64,000 nt of DNA from Planctomycetales bacterium (GCA_020426845.1 JAGQPF010000517.1:1-64000), one strand, 5' to 3'; positions 42,801 through 52,301 are shown, numbered from the stretch's first letter. Program-made: numbers and translations. Notes: a model not told the origin generated them from the letters alone.

Positions 42801-43281
42801 CTTCGCCAAACACGTCCAAAAGTTTGGCGACACCAGCGTCACGCCCACCCCGGTCTTCCTGTTCGGCATGGAGCCCGCGGAGGAGTTTGCTGCGGACATT
42901 GAGCCCGGCAAAACGCTGTTCGTGAAGTTCCTGACGGTCGGCGAAGCGCACCCGGACGGAACTCGCACGGTCTTCTTCGAGCTGAATGGCCAGCCACGCG
43001 ACGTCACAGTGGAGGATCTCTCCATGGCGTCCGCCGTCGAGAAACATGTCAAGGCGGACCCGAGCGATCCGGGGCAGATCGCGGCCAGCATGCCCGGCAT
43101 GATTGTCAACGTGCATATCGAGGAGGGCGACAAGGTGGCCGCGGGGCAAGCGTTGCTCACCGTTGAGGCGATGAAGATGCAGACCACGATCACGACCGAG
43201 CGTGAAGGCGTCGTTCGCAAACTGCTGGTCAAGGCCGGCATGCAAGTCGACACCGGCGACCTGTTGTTGACGGTTGAGTGA
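39841..43281 (+). CDS. pyc: pyruvate carboxylase
   Basis: A 1146-residue, single-chain biotin enzyme that makes oxaloacetate from pyruvate, bicarbonate and ATP. Biotin carboxylase part (1-460): KKLLVANRSEIAIRVFR, ATP-grasp AAHGGGGRGMRVV, HLHERDCSVQRRHQK, FIEVNPRIQVEHTVTE. Carboxyltransferase (about 535-1000): TFRDAHQSLHATRFRTYD, metal-binding FHTHDTAG. Biotin carrier at the end with attachment Lys in VEAMKMQTTI. Full length for the family. ATG at 39841 is chosen because the conserved domain begins there; a longer in-frame extension upstream looks like leader. It feeds the TCA cycle, and uses the bicarbonate that the dab operon (47.4-55.5 kb) may supply. Followed after 4 bp by an oxidoreductase. 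Confidence 0.96.
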   Translation: MKIKKLLVANRSEIAIRVFRSATELGIRTVAIYAHEDRYALHRFKADEAYQIGEGGEPIRSYLDIPAIIQVAKEHNVDAIHPGYGFLSEKPEMARACAEAGIVFVGPRAELLDQLGDKTAARDIAQRAKVPVLGGTPKSLRNGDEGLQEAAKIGYPVILKAAHGGGGRGMRVVEREQDFAAQYEAARNESLTAFGSPDIFIEKFIAHARHIEVQLLGDQHGSLVHLHERDCSVQRRHQKVIEIAPAVTLKPEVRRQICDSAIAIGREVQYENAGTVEFLLDSDTDQFYFIEVNPRIQVEHTVTEEVTGIDIVRSQLLIADGMPLADPAIGIGSQDDVKVNGFALQCRVTTEDPANNFVPDYGRIAHYRSVGGAGVRLDAGSAFSGAFVHPFYDSLLVKVTARAARFDDAVRRMDRCLHEFRVRGVKTNIPFLINVLSHPTFGAGLCTTRFIDNTPELFKFTRRRDRATKLLRFLGETMVNGNPLVEGRPVATRREPAPVPEFDARQAPPPGARTKLLELGPEKFSRWVGEEKRLLITDTTFRDAHQSLHATRFRTYDMLHVVEAYSHLLPELFSLEMWGGATFDTSMRFLKECPWERLTRMREKCPNILFQMLLRASSAVGYANYPDNLVQEFVKESAEAGIDVFRVFDALNWTDNMRVAMDAVLEAGAICEASICYTGDLLNPNRTKYGIKYYVELAKTLEKMGAHILAIKDMAGLCKPEAAAQLVRTLKQEVGLPIHFHTHDTAGIQAASLLRAADEGVDIVDAAMAPMSGGTSQVNLNTLTEAVHYRDRDTQLDSECLDEVADYWRAVREFYLPFESVVLPGTGDLYNHEMPGGQYTNLYQQARALGLAERWVEVCHAYADVNRIFGDIVKVTPTSKAVGDMALFLVANEISAEDLASGRRELAVPESVIDLMRGAMGQPPGGFPPDIQKRIVGDREIFHDRPGATLAPVDFEATAKQLSELLARQPSRRELLSYLLYPRVFEDFAKHVQKFGDTSVTPTPVFLFGMEPAEEFAADIEPGKTLFVKFLTVGEAHPDGTRTVFFELNGQPRDVTVEDLSMASAVEKHVKADPSDPGQIAASMPGMIVNVHIEEGDKVAAGQALLTVEAMKMQTTITTEREGVVRKLLVKAGMQVDTGDLLLTVE

Positions 43282-43285
43282 GATA

Positions 43286-44554
43286 ATGGACCAGCGCAGA
43301 ATTCGAGTCGGCATCAACGGCACTGGCTTTGCCGGTGAGTACACGGCGCGTTGCTACCGTCTGATCCCTCACCAAAATGGCGTGCAGATCGAACTGGCTG
43401 GCGTGACCTCCGGACGCCCGGAAAATGCCGAGCTGTTCGCCAAACAGCACGGCGTCACGCGAGCGTTCGCGGACCATGCGTCGCTCGTCGCGGGCGGCGT
43501 CGACATCGACAACATCTGTTGCGCCAACTACGCCCACGGCCCCTACACCATCGAGGCCGCCGCGGCGGGCGTGCCGGTCATCGTGCTCGAGAAACCGCCC
43601 GTCATTTGGCCCGGGCACCAGCAAGGCCGCGAGGCGGACGCCGCCACTCGGCGGCACGAATCGATGGAGTACTTGGCCGAGGTGCTGGACGCCGTGCGCC
43701 AAGCGGGATCGCGGCTGCTGTACGCCGAGGACTTTATCTATGTGCCGGGCGTGCAGGCATTGGTGGAGGTGATGGAAGAGGCGACTCGCCACGGACAAGG
43801 CAAGGTCCTGTACCAACGCGGCGTGTGCGCCCATCAGGGCTCTCACGCTCCCGCCTATGACACGCCGTCCAAGTCGGGAGGCGGCGCGCTGTTCAACAAG
43901 GCCTGCCATCCGCTCGGCCCGGCGCTGTATGTCAAACAGATCGAGGGCCTGCTGCGCGACGGCCGCCCGATTCGCCCCAAGGCCGTCTCCGCGGTCGCCC
44001 TGCAAGTGTTGAAGCACCAGCCCGAGGCGTCGCGAGCGCACTTTCGCACGATGCAGAACGTCGACGACTTCGGACGGCTCACCGTGTTGTTCGAAGACGA
44101 GACGATCGCCGAGGTGACGGGGCACGATCTGAGCATCAGCGGAATTCGCAACGAGTTCTCGGTGATTGCCGACTTTGGGCAGTACGACATGCGAATCAAC
44201 CCCAATGACGAGAACGAGCTGTTCCTGCCCAACGGCGCCGTCGCCGGAAACCTGCTCATGCGCGAAAAGCTGCCCACGCCCCAGGGCACCTCGTTCCCAC
44301 GTCCCAATCAGTTCTACTCGCACGGTTATGTCAGCGAGATGGCCGACGCCGTCCGCTGCGCGCTGGCCCCCGAGCGAGCGCCACAGTCCGGACCGCTCGT
44401 AGCCTGGGACACGATGGCCGTGTTGATGGCTGGCTACGAGTCCGCGGAGCAGGGCGGGGCGACCGTGTCGCTCGCGCCGGAATTGGCAAGAGAGTTTCTG
44501 CCTCGCGAACTGCCCGACCCGACTCAATGCGAGCGAGTGCTGCTGCGGCAATAG
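43286..44554 (+). CDS. Gfo/Idh/MocA-family oxidoreductase
   Basis: A 422-residue NAD(P)-dependent oxidoreductase. The N-terminal Rossmann fold starts IRVGINGTGFAGEYTARCYRL (GxGxxG-like GTGFAG), then CANYAHGPYTIEAAAAGVPVIVLEKPP, the family's EKP motif, whose Lys normally acts in catalysis. The C-terminal half is the alpha/beta domain with GGALFNKACHPLGPALY, the usual GG..D.GCH-like motif carrying the active His. Starts 4 bp after pyc, with a GAG-rich ribosome site, so it is co-transcribed. An in-frame TTG at 43274 would overlap pyc. Substrate is probably a sugar or inositol derivative; no metabolic link to pyruvate carboxylase is known to me. Confidence 0.85.
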   Translation: MDQRRIRVGINGTGFAGEYTARCYRLIPHQNGVQIELAGVTSGRPENAELFAKQHGVTRAFADHASLVAGGVDIDNICCANYAHGPYTIEAAAAGVPVIVLEKPPVIWPGHQQGREADAATRRHESMEYLAEVLDAVRQAGSRLLYAEDFIYVPGVQALVEVMEEATRHGQGKVLYQRGVCAHQGSHAPAYDTPSKSGGGALFNKACHPLGPALYVKQIEGLLRDGRPIRPKAVSAVALQVLKHQPEASRAHFRTMQNVDDFGRLTVLFEDETIAEVTGHDLSISGIRNEFSVIADFGQYDMRINPNDENELFLPNGAVAGNLLMREKLPTPQGTSFPRPNQFYSHGYVSEMADAVRCALAPERAPQSGPLVAWDTMAVLMAGYESAEQGGATVSLAPELAREFLPRELPDPTQCERVLLRQ

Positions 44555-44594
44555 CGGAGCAGCGCGGGAGGCCGACCTGGTTTTGCCACAACGA

Positions 44595-44865
44595 TCGTCC
44601 GTAGCATGGGCGTCCTCGCCCGTGCAGAACTGCGCACCCCCTTTGTCTCGGCCAAGGCACGTTTCGCGCGTAGCATGGGCATCCTGCCCGTGTAGCACTG
44701 CGCAACCACTTTGCGTCGGCCAAGGCACGGCTCTTGCCTGGGACTTAGGCGGTGCTTTGCGGCTGCTCGCCGCGCACGGGCGAGGACGCCCATGCTACGG
44801 ACGCGCTCAAGCGGCTGCTCGCCGCGCACGGGCGGGGACGCGCGGGGACGCCCATGCTACGCGCG
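44595..44865 (+). repeat. family A palindrome cluster, two forward and two inverted copies
   Basis: Four family A copies. Forward: 44601-44632 with GGGCGTCCTCGCCC and 44670-44697 with a variant GGGCATCCTGCCC. Inverted: near 44770-44800 and 44820-44865; the last has an extra internal GGGGACGCGC duplication. The forward copies share flanking CGGCCAAGGCACG words, and the inverted copies share GCTGCTCGCCGCGCACGG. This fills the gap between the oxidoreductase and a converging gene. Confidence 0.85.
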
Positions 44866-44890
44866 CCACGTGTACTTTTTCAACCGGCGT

Positions 44891-45256
44891 TTAGTCTTCA
44901 AACGGATTGCGCGGAGGTCGGTCGTCACGTTTCGCCGGCACCAAGACGAGTGGCGGCAGCAACGAGCCGATCGACAAGAGCACACTGGCGACCAGCAACA
45001 TGCCCGACGCAGCGAAACTGGCCACGCGCACTGCCGTATTGTCGGACCCGGGCACCATCGGCACGGCAGTGCTCATCGACATGATCACCGGCAGAATCAC
45101 ACCCAGCCCCAAACAGCCAAGTCCCGCCTTAAACGCCCACCGTCGACGAATTCGCTCGGGGCGAAACAACACAACGGCCAAATTGGAGCCCAACAACACC
45201 ACCAACAGGTAGCTCGTCGTGGCCAGTGATTGCATGTAAATCTCAAAGTCACGCAT
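44891..45256 (-). CDS. small polytopic membrane protein, unknown
   Basis: A 121-residue protein with three probable membrane helices: TTSYLLVVLLGSNLAVVLF, AGLGCLGLGVILPVIMSM, and VASFAASGMLLVASVLLSIGSLL. The C-terminus (PAKRDDRPPRNPFED) is charged. I do not recognise a family. ATG at 45256 is preferred over one two codons upstream. It lies 16 bp after the gene for a similar small membrane protein on the same strand, so the two are probably one operon and may interact. Confidence 0.65.
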   Translation of the reverse strand: MRDFEIYMQSLATTSYLLVVLLGSNLAVVLFRPERIRRRWAFKAGLGCLGLGVILPVIMSMSTAVPMVPGSDNTAVRVASFAASGMLLVASVLLSIGSLLPPLVLVPAKRDDRPPRNPFED

Positions 45257-45272
45257 GACCATCCTGCCTTAA

Positions 45273-45623
45273 CTACACGGAATCGTGGCTGTCATCCACA
45301 AAGCGATAGACGGCTCGCTCCGTGTTTTCTTGCGCGGGAACACAACTCCAAGTCAGCACGAGCACTGAAGACACGAGTGCGATGGGCGACAAGACCATCA
45401 TCGCGATCGCCCAGATCCCGCTGCCCGATGAATCAGCCAGCGAGGCGAGCGCACCGACCAATGGGCCAATCAGCCCCACCGCCAATAGCCCATACGCCCA
45501 ATAAACCAGCCGCGGCTGCCTCACGCGATGCAGGAAGAAGGCCAAGACAAGGTAGAACGCGATCAACAGGAAAATCAGGAACCGCGCCCCAATGGCAAAG
45601 AACAGGAAGGTGTAATTGAACAT
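45273..45623 (-). CDS. small polytopic membrane protein, unknown
   Basis: A 116-residue protein with about four membrane helices (TFLFFAIGARFLIFLLIAFYLVLAFFL split into two, YGLLAVGLIGPLVGALASL, AMMVLSPIALVSSVLVLTW). The C-terminal tail SCVPAQENTERAVYRFVDD is soluble. The ATG at 45623 begins at the start of the hydrophobic part; the frame upstream to the left is Arg/Gly-rich shadow. No known family. First gene of a probable two-gene operon. Confidence 0.6.
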   Translation of the reverse strand: MFNYTFLFFAIGARFLIFLLIAFYLVLAFFLHRVRQPRLVYWAYGLLAVGLIGPLVGALASLADSSGSGIWAIAMMVLSPIALVSSVLVLTWSCVPAQENTERAVYRFVDDSHDSV

Positions 45624-45867
45624 CGGCACGTTGGGCGATTCGGCTGCGAGACTGTCAGCGACAACACCGTCGGACTTCCCAGTGACTGGTCGCTGTCGTC
45701 CGCGATGGTCCGTCCGTGCGGGGTGATCCCGAGTCCCATCGCTGCTCGACCAGCCCTTGTCAAAGCGAGACGCACATTGGAGTCCAAGCCGCCTCAATCG
45801 ACAACCGGCCCCCAGCGGCACAAGCGTCCCGGGCCCCCCTGTCATCGTGGATCGCCGACGGTTGCAG

Positions 45868-45897
45868 TTGGACCGGGCCGCGGTCGGTTGCTAGAAT
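45868..45897 (+). promoter_or_regulatory. candidate sigma-70-like promoter for the DUF1501 gene
   Basis: TTGGAC (45868-45873) and TAGAAT (45892-45897) are separated by 18 bp. The start would lie near 45904, about 97 bp before the ATG. The remaining intergenic DNA between 45624 and 46000 shows no other element. Confidence 0.4.
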
Positions 45898-46000
45898 CCA
45901 CCCAACACCTTTGCACATCCCTCCCTTGCCGGATCAGATCCCTCCCGTCACGCCGGCCTCCAACTCCGCCCGCCGAGTACCTCGCTCCCCGGAGATTTCG

Positions 46001-47371
46001 ATGCTCAACATTCAACGTGGCCGCTCTGGCTCCAACTGCCAAGGCACGACGCGGCGCACCGCCTTGAAGGCCGGCTTTCTCGGTTGCACGGGGATCACGC
46101 TGGCCGACCAGCTGGCGCTGCAGGCTCGCGGAGCGGTGAACCGAAGCAAGTCCGTCATTCTGATCTGGCTCGACGGTGGCCCGAGTCAGCTGGAGACCTA
46201 CGACCCCAAGCCCGATGCGCCGGTCGAATACCGTGGGCCATTCGGCGCGATCTCCACCAACGTGCCGGGCATTCACCTCTCGGAAACGCTGCCGCTGCAC
46301 GCGAAACACGCCGACAAGATGGCGTTTATCCGTTCGCTGCACCACGACAATGGCGACCACTTCGCGGCCGCTCACTGGATGCTCACGGGCCGCTTCGGCT
46401 CGACCTCCGTCAACAAAGCGCAAGTGCACCCGTCGGTCGGCGCCTATGTGGCCAAGCTGCAGGGCGCCAAGGAGCCCGGCATGCCGGCGTTCGTGGGCGT
46501 GCCGGCTGCCGAGAGCGTCTACCTGTATCCGGGCTATCAGGGCGGCGCGTACTTGGGCGGCTCGTACGATCCGTTTCAGGTCAACATGAAACAGAAGTAT
46601 CTGGCCGCGACGTACAAGTCCGAGATCAAGGCGCCCGAGTGGCTGACATCCATCGATGAATCGGCGCTGTCACGCACACACGGCCGCATGGAGTTGCTGG
46701 GACAACTGGATCAGATTCGCCGCCAAGTCGATCACACCGGATCGATGGAGGTGATGGACGAGTATCAGCAGCAGGCCGTTGACATGTTGCTCAACGGCAA
46801 GGCCAGGCTGGCGTTCGACATGGACGCCGAGTCGGACAAGGATCGCGATCGCTATGGCCGCGGCCCATGGGGACACTACACCCTGATGGCGCGGCGACTC
46901 GTGGAGCACGGCGTCAGCTTCGTCACCGTGGACATGCCTCACTGGGACAATCATTCGAAGATCGAAGAGGGCCACGGCTCGAAGCTCGTGCACGTCGACC
47001 GCGCCGTCGCGGCGTTGATTGAAGATCTCGTCGACCGCGGCATGCTGGACGACGTGATGGTGGTGGTCATGGGCGAGTTCGGGCGCACGCCGCGTCTCAA
47101 CAGCGGGCAGCCCGGGATTCCGATTCCCGGGCGCGACCATTGGGGCAACGCAATCTCGGCGATGGTGGCCGGTGGCGGAGTGCAGGGCGGCCAAGTCGTC
47201 GGCGCCACCAACGACAAGGCCGAACATCCGATCGCTCGCCCGCTGACGCCCGGAGACCTGCTGGCCTCGATCTATCACGCTCTAGGGATCGACGGCAAGC
47301 AAGCTTTTCCCGATCACGCCGGTCGCCCCGTCCCGGTCGCCAACGGCACGCCCATTCACGAGCTGTTCTGA
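46001..47371 (+). CDS. DUF1501 domain protein with twin-arginine-like leader
   Basis: A 456-residue protein of the DUF1501 family, abundant in planctomycetes and often paired with DUF1553/DUF1549 sulfatase-type loci. The leader TTRRTALKAGFLGCTGITLADQL contains an Arg-Arg and hydrophobic stretch like a Tat signal. Conserved family blocks are seen: KSVILIWLDGGPSQLETYDPKP, PLHAKHADKMAFIRSLHHDNGDH, FVTVDMPHWDNHS, and VVMGEFGRTPRLN ... GRDHWGN. The His and Asp residues in them suggest metal binding; the fold resembles alkaline phosphatase/sulfatase (inference). A GGAG ribosome site lies 6 bp before ATG. Catalytic function not known. Its 3' end lies 20 bp from the convergent SulP gene. Confidence 0.9.
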   Translation: MLNIQRGRSGSNCQGTTRRTALKAGFLGCTGITLADQLALQARGAVNRSKSVILIWLDGGPSQLETYDPKPDAPVEYRGPFGAISTNVPGIHLSETLPLHAKHADKMAFIRSLHHDNGDHFAAAHWMLTGRFGSTSVNKAQVHPSVGAYVAKLQGAKEPGMPAFVGVPAAESVYLYPGYQGGAYLGGSYDPFQVNMKQKYLAATYKSEIKAPEWLTSIDESALSRTHGRMELLGQLDQIRRQVDHTGSMEVMDEYQQQAVDMLLNGKARLAFDMDAESDKDRDRYGRGPWGHYTLMARRLVEHGVSFVTVDMPHWDNHSKIEEGHGSKLVHVDRAVAALIEDLVDRGMLDDVMVVVMGEFGRTPRLNSGQPGIPIPGRDHWGNAISAMVAGGGVQGGQVVGATNDKAEHPIARPLTPGDLLASIYHALGIDGKQAFPDHAGRPVPVANGTPIHELF

Positions 47372-47391
47372 GGGAATCGTGGAAATGCCCT

Positions 47392-49380
47392 CTAGTGCGC
47401 ACCGTGTCCGGCGGGCTCTTCCACGTCCTCGAAGTCGTCTCGCCGCATCACGCCGACAGTCTCGACGCAGACCATGACGCGGTGGCTTGCCATCACGTCG
47501 TGCCGCACATAGGCGAGTATTCTCTCGCAAACTGCGTGGGGCACCACGACCTCGATTCGCACCTTGGGAGACACTTCGCCCCCGTCGACAAATTCGTGGC
47601 GTCCGGCGCCTGTGCAGGGCATCGACGTGAAGCCGCTCGATCCCAATTTGACAAACTCTTCCTCGAGTCGCGATTGCAGGTCCGCGTTCGCCACGATCGT
47701 TAAACGGCGCATCGGCGCCAGCCCGCGTTTTCGGGCCGCGTGGACGTCGGACGCCAGCGGTTGCAACTCGTCGAGCCCGCGTACCTCAAACGTCAGACCC
47801 TCTTGTTCAAAGTTCCGCTCCATCTCCTCGAGCTTCGCCATCACGCTATGGTCGACCAGCTTCGTGTGGGAGACGTCAACGATCAGGTTGCGTTTCTGAA
47901 CGAGACCAATCTCTTCGATCTGGCGGCGAAAGGGGATCCAGTTGCTGAACACGGCCGACTCGCGCGCCAAGATCAGACTGGTCTTGTCGTCCACCTCCTG
48001 CACCTCGAGATAAGGCTTGAACAACGAGTGCACCGGCACGCCGTTGGCAACGTGAATCACCATCTTCAGCAAGATGCCGGCCGCGACGCCGATCAGCAAA
48101 TCCGTGGCGAGCACGGCGACGATCGTGGTCACGAAAATCGCCAACTGCTCCTTGCCGATGCGGTACACATGCACGAACTCCGAAGGGTGAGCCAGGCGGA
48201 AGCCCGTGTAAACGAGCATGCCGGCCAGGGCCGCCAGCGGAATGCGGTGCAACATGGTCGGTATCAGCGCGACGCATGCAAGCAGGAACACGCCGTGCCA
48301 GAGGTCCGCGAAGCGGGTGCGGGCGCCATTGTCGATGTTAGCTCGAGAACGAACAATCTCGGAGATCATCGGCAGGCCGCCTAGCCAAGCTGCGCAGAGG
48401 TTGCCGCAGCCCACCGCGAGCACATCGCGATTCATGTTCGTCTTGCGTTTCCAGGGATCGAGCAGGTCGACCGCCTTGGCACTCAACAACGATTCGAGGC
48501 TGCCGATAATGAAGAACATCAGGACCCACTTCCAAGCCTTGAACTGCCCGAGGGCCGAGAAGTTGGGGCTGGTGATGTCATCAAACATGCCGAACATGCG
48601 ATCGGGCATTTTGACCAGATACTTCTCGCCCAGATGATGCTCGTGGCCGGCGAAGTTGTACGTGTGGTCGTTCAGCAAATTGAAGGCCATGCCAAGCGGA
48701 ACGGCGGCCAACAATACAATAACGGGCGACGGGATCGCCTTCAGCACGCTGACCTTCTTCCCCAGCACCGGCCAGAGAAACATGATTAATACGCTCGTGA
48801 GTCCAATGAGCGCTATCGCTGGATTCGCCTCCGCGATGTAGTGGGGTATCTCACGGGCCATCTCCAGCGGCTCGCCGCCGGCGGAGACGCCCAGCGCGAC
48901 GGGGATCTGCTTGATGATGATGATGACGCCGATCGCCGCCAACATGCCGTGCACAGCCGAGATTGGAAAGAACTCACCGAGGATGCCGCCGCGAAACAGC
49001 CCGAATAGAATCTGCATCACTGCGGCGGCGACGCCGACGGCCAGTGCTGCGCGATATGCCATCATATCCGCGTCGGTCCAACCTTCGGTCATGCCGTTGC
49101 CGCCGAAGTCTTCGATGCAGCCAATCGCGATCACGATCAGGCCCGCCGCGGGCCCTTTGATCGTCAGCTCGCTATTGCTGATGAACGTGGTGAGCACGGC
49201 GCCGATAATGGCGGTGAACACGCCCGCGATGGGTGGGTAGCCGGACGCCAGAGAGATTCCCAGGCACAGCGGCAGGGCGATCAGAAAGACGAGCAGTCCG
49301 GAGACGAAGTCGTGCTGAAAGTAGCGAAAAAATCCGGATGCGTCGCCGCGAGGCGTCTCTTTATCGGGGGTCGTGCTCAT
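47392..49380 (-). CDS. SulP transporter with STAS and fused SbtB/PII-like C-terminal domain
   Basis: A 662-residue transporter, most likely for bicarbonate or sulfate. The first 440 residues are a SulP/SLC26 membrane domain with some 14 helices ([33 protein letters not shown], then [12 protein letters not shown]). A STAS-like segment follows (about 450-545, [22 protein letters not shown]). The last 110 residues form a ferredoxin-like PII domain: [23 protein letters not shown], then [21 protein letters not shown], and [14 protein letters not shown], resembling SbtB of cyanobacterial bicarbonate uptake. The T-loop-like middle is [19 protein letters not shown]. It is the last gene of the dab operon, 63 bp downstream of the NuoM-like gene. 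BicA-type function is inferred. Confidence 0.88.
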   Translation of the reverse strand: MSTTPDKETPRGDASGFFRYFQHDFVSGLLVFLIALPLCLGISLASGYPPIAGVFTAIIGAVLTTFISNSELTIKGPAAGLIVIAIGCIEDFGGNGMTEGWTDADMMAYRAALAVGVAAAVMQILFGLFRGGILGEFFPISAVHGMLAAIGVIIIIKQIPVALGVSAGGEPLEMAREIPHYIAEANPAIALIGLTSVLIMFLWPVLGKKVSVLKAIPSPVIVLLAAVPLGMAFNLLNDHTYNFAGHEHHLGEKYLVKMPDRMFGMFDDITSPNFSALGQFKAWKWVLMFFIIGSLESLLSAKAVDLLDPWKRKTNMNRDVLAVGCGNLCAAWLGGLPMISEIVRSRANIDNGARTRFADLWHGVFLLACVALIPTMLHRIPLAALAGMLVYTGFRLAHPSEFVHVYRIGKEQLAIFVTTIVAVLATDLLIGVAAGILLKMVIHVANGVPVHSLFKPYLEVQEVDDKTSLILARESAVFSNWIPFRRQIEEIGLVQKRNLIVDVSHTKLVDHSVMAKLEEMERNFEQEGLTFEVRGLDELQPLASDVHAARKRGLAPMRRLTIVANADLQSRLEEEFVKLGSSGFTSMPCTGAGRHEFVDGGEVSPKVRIEVVVPHAVCERILAYVRHDVMASHRVMVCVETVGVMRRDDFEDVEEPAGHGAH

Positions 49381-49443
49381 TGATTCCCAATGATCTCAAA
49401 ACGATGGGGGAAAAGCCGGCGGCGTCAACAAAGACGCCGCGGC

Positions 49444-50913
49444 TCAGTGTTTGTGGGAAGGCTGGTCGGAGGGTGAGACCGCGGACTTGGAATGGTTGTC
49501 GGAATCGTCGTGCGTTTGCATGCCGGCGCCGTCGCCGCGGTGCTCCAGCACAGCGCGGGCCGCGTGATAGCGGGATTCCACGCCCGGCTGAGGCGCGAGG
49601 CCGCCGCCAATGATCAACACCACCATGATCAAAATGGTGATCCGCTCCGACGGCCGGCACCCCATGCCGACGGACACCGTGCGGCGTGTGCCGGTAAAGA
49701 CGTGAAAGTAGGCCTGCACGATGGCGATGCTGTTCAGCGCCGTGGCGATCACGACCGCCAGCCCCACCAGCGGATACACCTCGACGGCGCCCTCCACCAG
49801 CAACTCGGTGCCAATGAATCCGATCGTGCCGGGGAAGCCGATCGACGCCAGGCCGGTCAATAAAAACATCCCGGCCAGGAACGGCGTGTGTTCGTACAGC
49901 CCGTGAAAGGTGTCCAGCGTCAGCCGGCCGGTGCGCGCTTCCACGCTGCGCAGTGCGAGCCCGAAGCCGAGCAACGAGATGCCAACCGAAAGCCACACGC
50001 AGAGCGCGCCGGCGAGTCCGATCGGGTTGGCCATCTCCAGCCCGACCAGCACGAGCGACGAATGGCTAAGAAACAAGTAGCAGAAGAAGCGGCGCGAGTC
50101 GCGCTGCACCAGCGCCATCCCCGCGGCGTACACCGCCGTCGTCAAGGAGAGAATCGCAATGCTTTGCAGCGCCCAGGCCGGGGCAATCGGAAAGACGAGC
50201 CGCATCACGGCGTAGGCGCCGGTCATTGGCGTTACGAACAGCAGCGCGGTGCCGAATGTCGCTTTCTCGAACAGGTCGGTCATCCAGCAGTGCAGGGGAC
50301 AGATGCCACTGCGAATCAGCGCGCCTGCCGTCAGCAGGCAGCCGGCAAGAATCGGCGGGTTCGTCGCCGAAGCGCCGTCGCCGGCCAGCCATTGCCCCGC
50401 GACCAGCAAGCCGACAAACAGTCCCATATGCAACAGGAACACCCGCGTTCCCTGCCGCCGTTTCCGCAGCTCCATCCAAGGAGGCACGATCGCCACCGCC
50501 AGCAGCAAGATAATCATCCAGTTGTGCCGGCATGCCAACGTCGCCAACAACACCGACTCGGAGAACAACGTCCAGCCGAACGAGAACCGGTTCACCTTGG
50601 TTCGCAAGGTCGTCATGACGGTGGTCATATATAGCAGTGCGGCGAGCGGCAGCAGCGGCGCACTCAGCTCGTCGATGACGAACACGTCACGATGGAAGAT
50701 CGTCTGAATAATGTCCCAGTGATCGTGGGCCTCGAAGGTATTGAGCGTGGCAAAGTCGATCCACTCGCCCATCGCGCAGGCCAACGTCGCGGCGCAGATG
50801 CCGATCGCCCACGTCCGCGCCAAGTCGCGGTTCTTAAACTGGGAGACCAAGAGTCCGCCGAGCAGCGGCAGCAACACCGACAGCTCCAGCCAAGGTAAAT
50901 GCAGCTCCACCAT
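49444..50913 (-). CDS. NuoM/DabB-like proton-channel subunit
   Basis: A 489-residue membrane protein of the proton-conducting transporter family (PF00361), with about 14 helices. Characteristic pieces: [28 protein letters not shown], the counterpart of the PLHxWLPDAHxxAP channel motif, and [27 protein letters not shown] membrane Glu in helix [18 protein letters not shown] is expected in such subunits. The last 40 residues are His/Asp/Ser-rich and soluble ([10 protein letters not shown]). Its ATG overlaps the stop of the gene before it (TGATG), showing strict coupling. Known DAC systems have one DabB; this would be a second antiporter-type subunit. Confidence 0.85.
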   Translation of the reverse strand: MVELHLPWLELSVLLPLLGGLLVSQFKNRDLARTWAIGICAATLACAMGEWIDFATLNTFEAHDHWDIIQTIFHRDVFVIDELSAPLLPLAALLYMTTVMTTLRTKVNRFSFGWTLFSESVLLATLACRHNWMIILLLAVAIVPPWMELRKRRQGTRVFLLHMGLFVGLLVAGQWLAGDGASATNPPILAGCLLTAGALIRSGICPLHCWMTDLFEKATFGTALLFVTPMTGAYAVMRLVFPIAPAWALQSIAILSLTTAVYAAGMALVQRDSRRFFCYLFLSHSSLVLVGLEMANPIGLAGALCVWLSVGISLLGFGLALRSVEARTGRLTLDTFHGLYEHTPFLAGMFLLTGLASIGFPGTIGFIGTELLVEGAVEVYPLVGLAVVIATALNSIAIVQAYFHVFTGTRRTVSVGMGCRPSERITILIMVVLIIGGGLAPQPGVESRYHAARAVLEHRGDGAGMQTHDDSDNHSKSAVSPSDQPSHKH

Positions 50914-52301
50914 CAGGCCACGTCCTCCAGCGAGTCGCTATAGGGAGAAACGCGGTCGGATTCGCGCGACGACTCTCCTGACAGCAAGTTGGTCCAGCGT
51001 CGCTCGAAGGAGTCGAACAGCCGGAAAATGGCCATGAACGGCCGCACGATCCAATCGTTCAGCAGCGAGTCGAGATAGCCTCGTTCCAACGCGAATCGAT
51101 ACATTCGCAATTCGAACTTGGAGGCTGCCCGAGGAGGATTCACTTCGTCGCCCGACAAGTGCTGGCCGACCGCGTTCTCCAACATCTGCTGGTCTCGCAG
51201 CACCGACGGCGCTCGCAGCAACTGCAGCGTCCGCAAGCAAGCGTGGCCGATCATGTGGATCAACGGGATGTAGTGGAGGCCCAGCCCGATTTCGACGGTG
51301 ATGATGCCAACCTGCGTCAATGAGGCAAACGCCAGCGCGTTTTTGACATCGCTCTGCACGCGAGAGGCGAGCGTTCCAAAAACGGCCGACACCAGGCCCA
51401 GCACAATCACCGCCACTCGCAACGGCAACGAGACGGCCAACAAGCTGCTCACGCGAAGCAACAGAAACACGCCCAAGTGCACCGACAGCGCGCCATAGAA
51501 CACGGCGCTGGACGGAGTCGGCCCCTCCATGGCCCGTGGCAACCAGCCGGAGAACGGCACCATGCCGGACTTGCCGGCGGCCGCCAACAACAAGAGCGAG
51601 CCGACGGCCAGCGCCTGCCATTGACCGATCACCGCTTGGCCATCGGGCCAGGCGCCGGAGCCCATCAGGACGTCGAAGTCGCCGGCCCCCGTCAGGTGGT
51701 GCATCGTGAGCGCGGCCACCAAAAACGCCGCATCGGCGATCCGGTAGGTCGTCCAAACGCGGTGGCCATTGCGGACTGGCCCGGGTCGCTCGTGAAAGTA
51801 AGCGACCAGCAGAGCCGATGACAAGCCGACCAGCTCCCAGCCGAAAAACAGGGTTTCGATGGTGCCCGCCAAGGACGAGACCACCATGCCCAACAGAAAC
51901 AGCGCGTAGAGCAGAAAGAAGCGGCGATACCCGGGCTCGCGGTGCAAGTACACCGCGGCGAAGGCGCCCACCGTTCCGCACAGCACGTAGGTCAGAATCA
52001 CGAACGGCACGGACAGCCGGTCAAACACGAACTTCAAGTGAAAGTGAAAATGCTCTTGCTCAATCGACACCCAATTGCCCATCTCGATCGGCACATGCCG
52101 CGAGCCGTAGGCGAGCATCAACGCCAGGATGGGGATCGATGCGAACAGCCCAATTAGCACGCTGGCCTTGGTCAACTGAGCCTGCAGCCGCTCGCTCAGC
52201 TTCACTCCCGCCAACATCGGCAAACCGAGGGCGCCGAGCAACACGGCGGGGCTGATGACGACGACCAATCCCAAAAATCGCAATACGACGTCAACGTCCA
52301 T
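50913..52301 (-). CDS. dabB: DabB-like NuoL-family subunit of inorganic carbon transporter
   Basis: A 462-residue NuoL/MrpA-type membrane subunit with about 13 helices. Channel motif: [28 protein letters not shown], the expected WLPxAMxxPTPxSA, preceded by the GKSGM helix with Lys. Helices also contain [19 protein letters not shown] and [19 protein letters not shown], with the conserved membrane Glu. The C-terminal soluble part [22 protein letters not shown] resembles the lateral helix of NuoL. Overlaps the DabA stop (TGATG) and its own stop overlaps the next gene. In DAC systems this subunit uses the ion gradient to drive DabA, a CO2-to-bicarbonate conversion (knowledge from Halothiobacillus). 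Confidence 0.88.
   Translation of the reverse strand: MDVDVVLRFLGLVVVISPAVLLGALGLPMLAGVKLSERLQAQLTKASVLIGLFASIPILALMLAYGSRHVPIEMGNWVSIEQEHFHFHLKFVFDRLSVPFVILTYVLCGTVGAFAAVYLHREPGYRRFFLLYALFLLGMVVSSLAGTIETLFFGWELVGLSSALLVAYFHERPGPVRNGHRVWTTYRIADAAFLVAALTMHHLTGAGDFDVLMGSGAWPDGQAVIGQWQALAVGSLLLLAAAGKSGMVPFSGWLPRAMEGPTPSSAVFYGALSVHLGVFLLLRVSSLLAVSLPLRVAVIVLGLVSAVFGTLASRVQSDVKNALAFASLTQVGIITVEIGLGLHYIPLIHMIGHACLRTLQLLRAPSVLRDQQMLENAVGQHLSGDEVNPPRAASKFELRMYRFALERGYLDSLLNDWIVRPFMAIFRLFDSFERRWTNLLSGESSRESDRVSPYSDSLEDVA

Noticed and set aside
40255-43344. A 1029-codon open frame antisense to pyruvate carboxylase
   Set aside because: It is the mirror of a high-G+C gene; the translation is His/Arg/Gln/Val-rich with no domain, and the sense gene is unmistakable.
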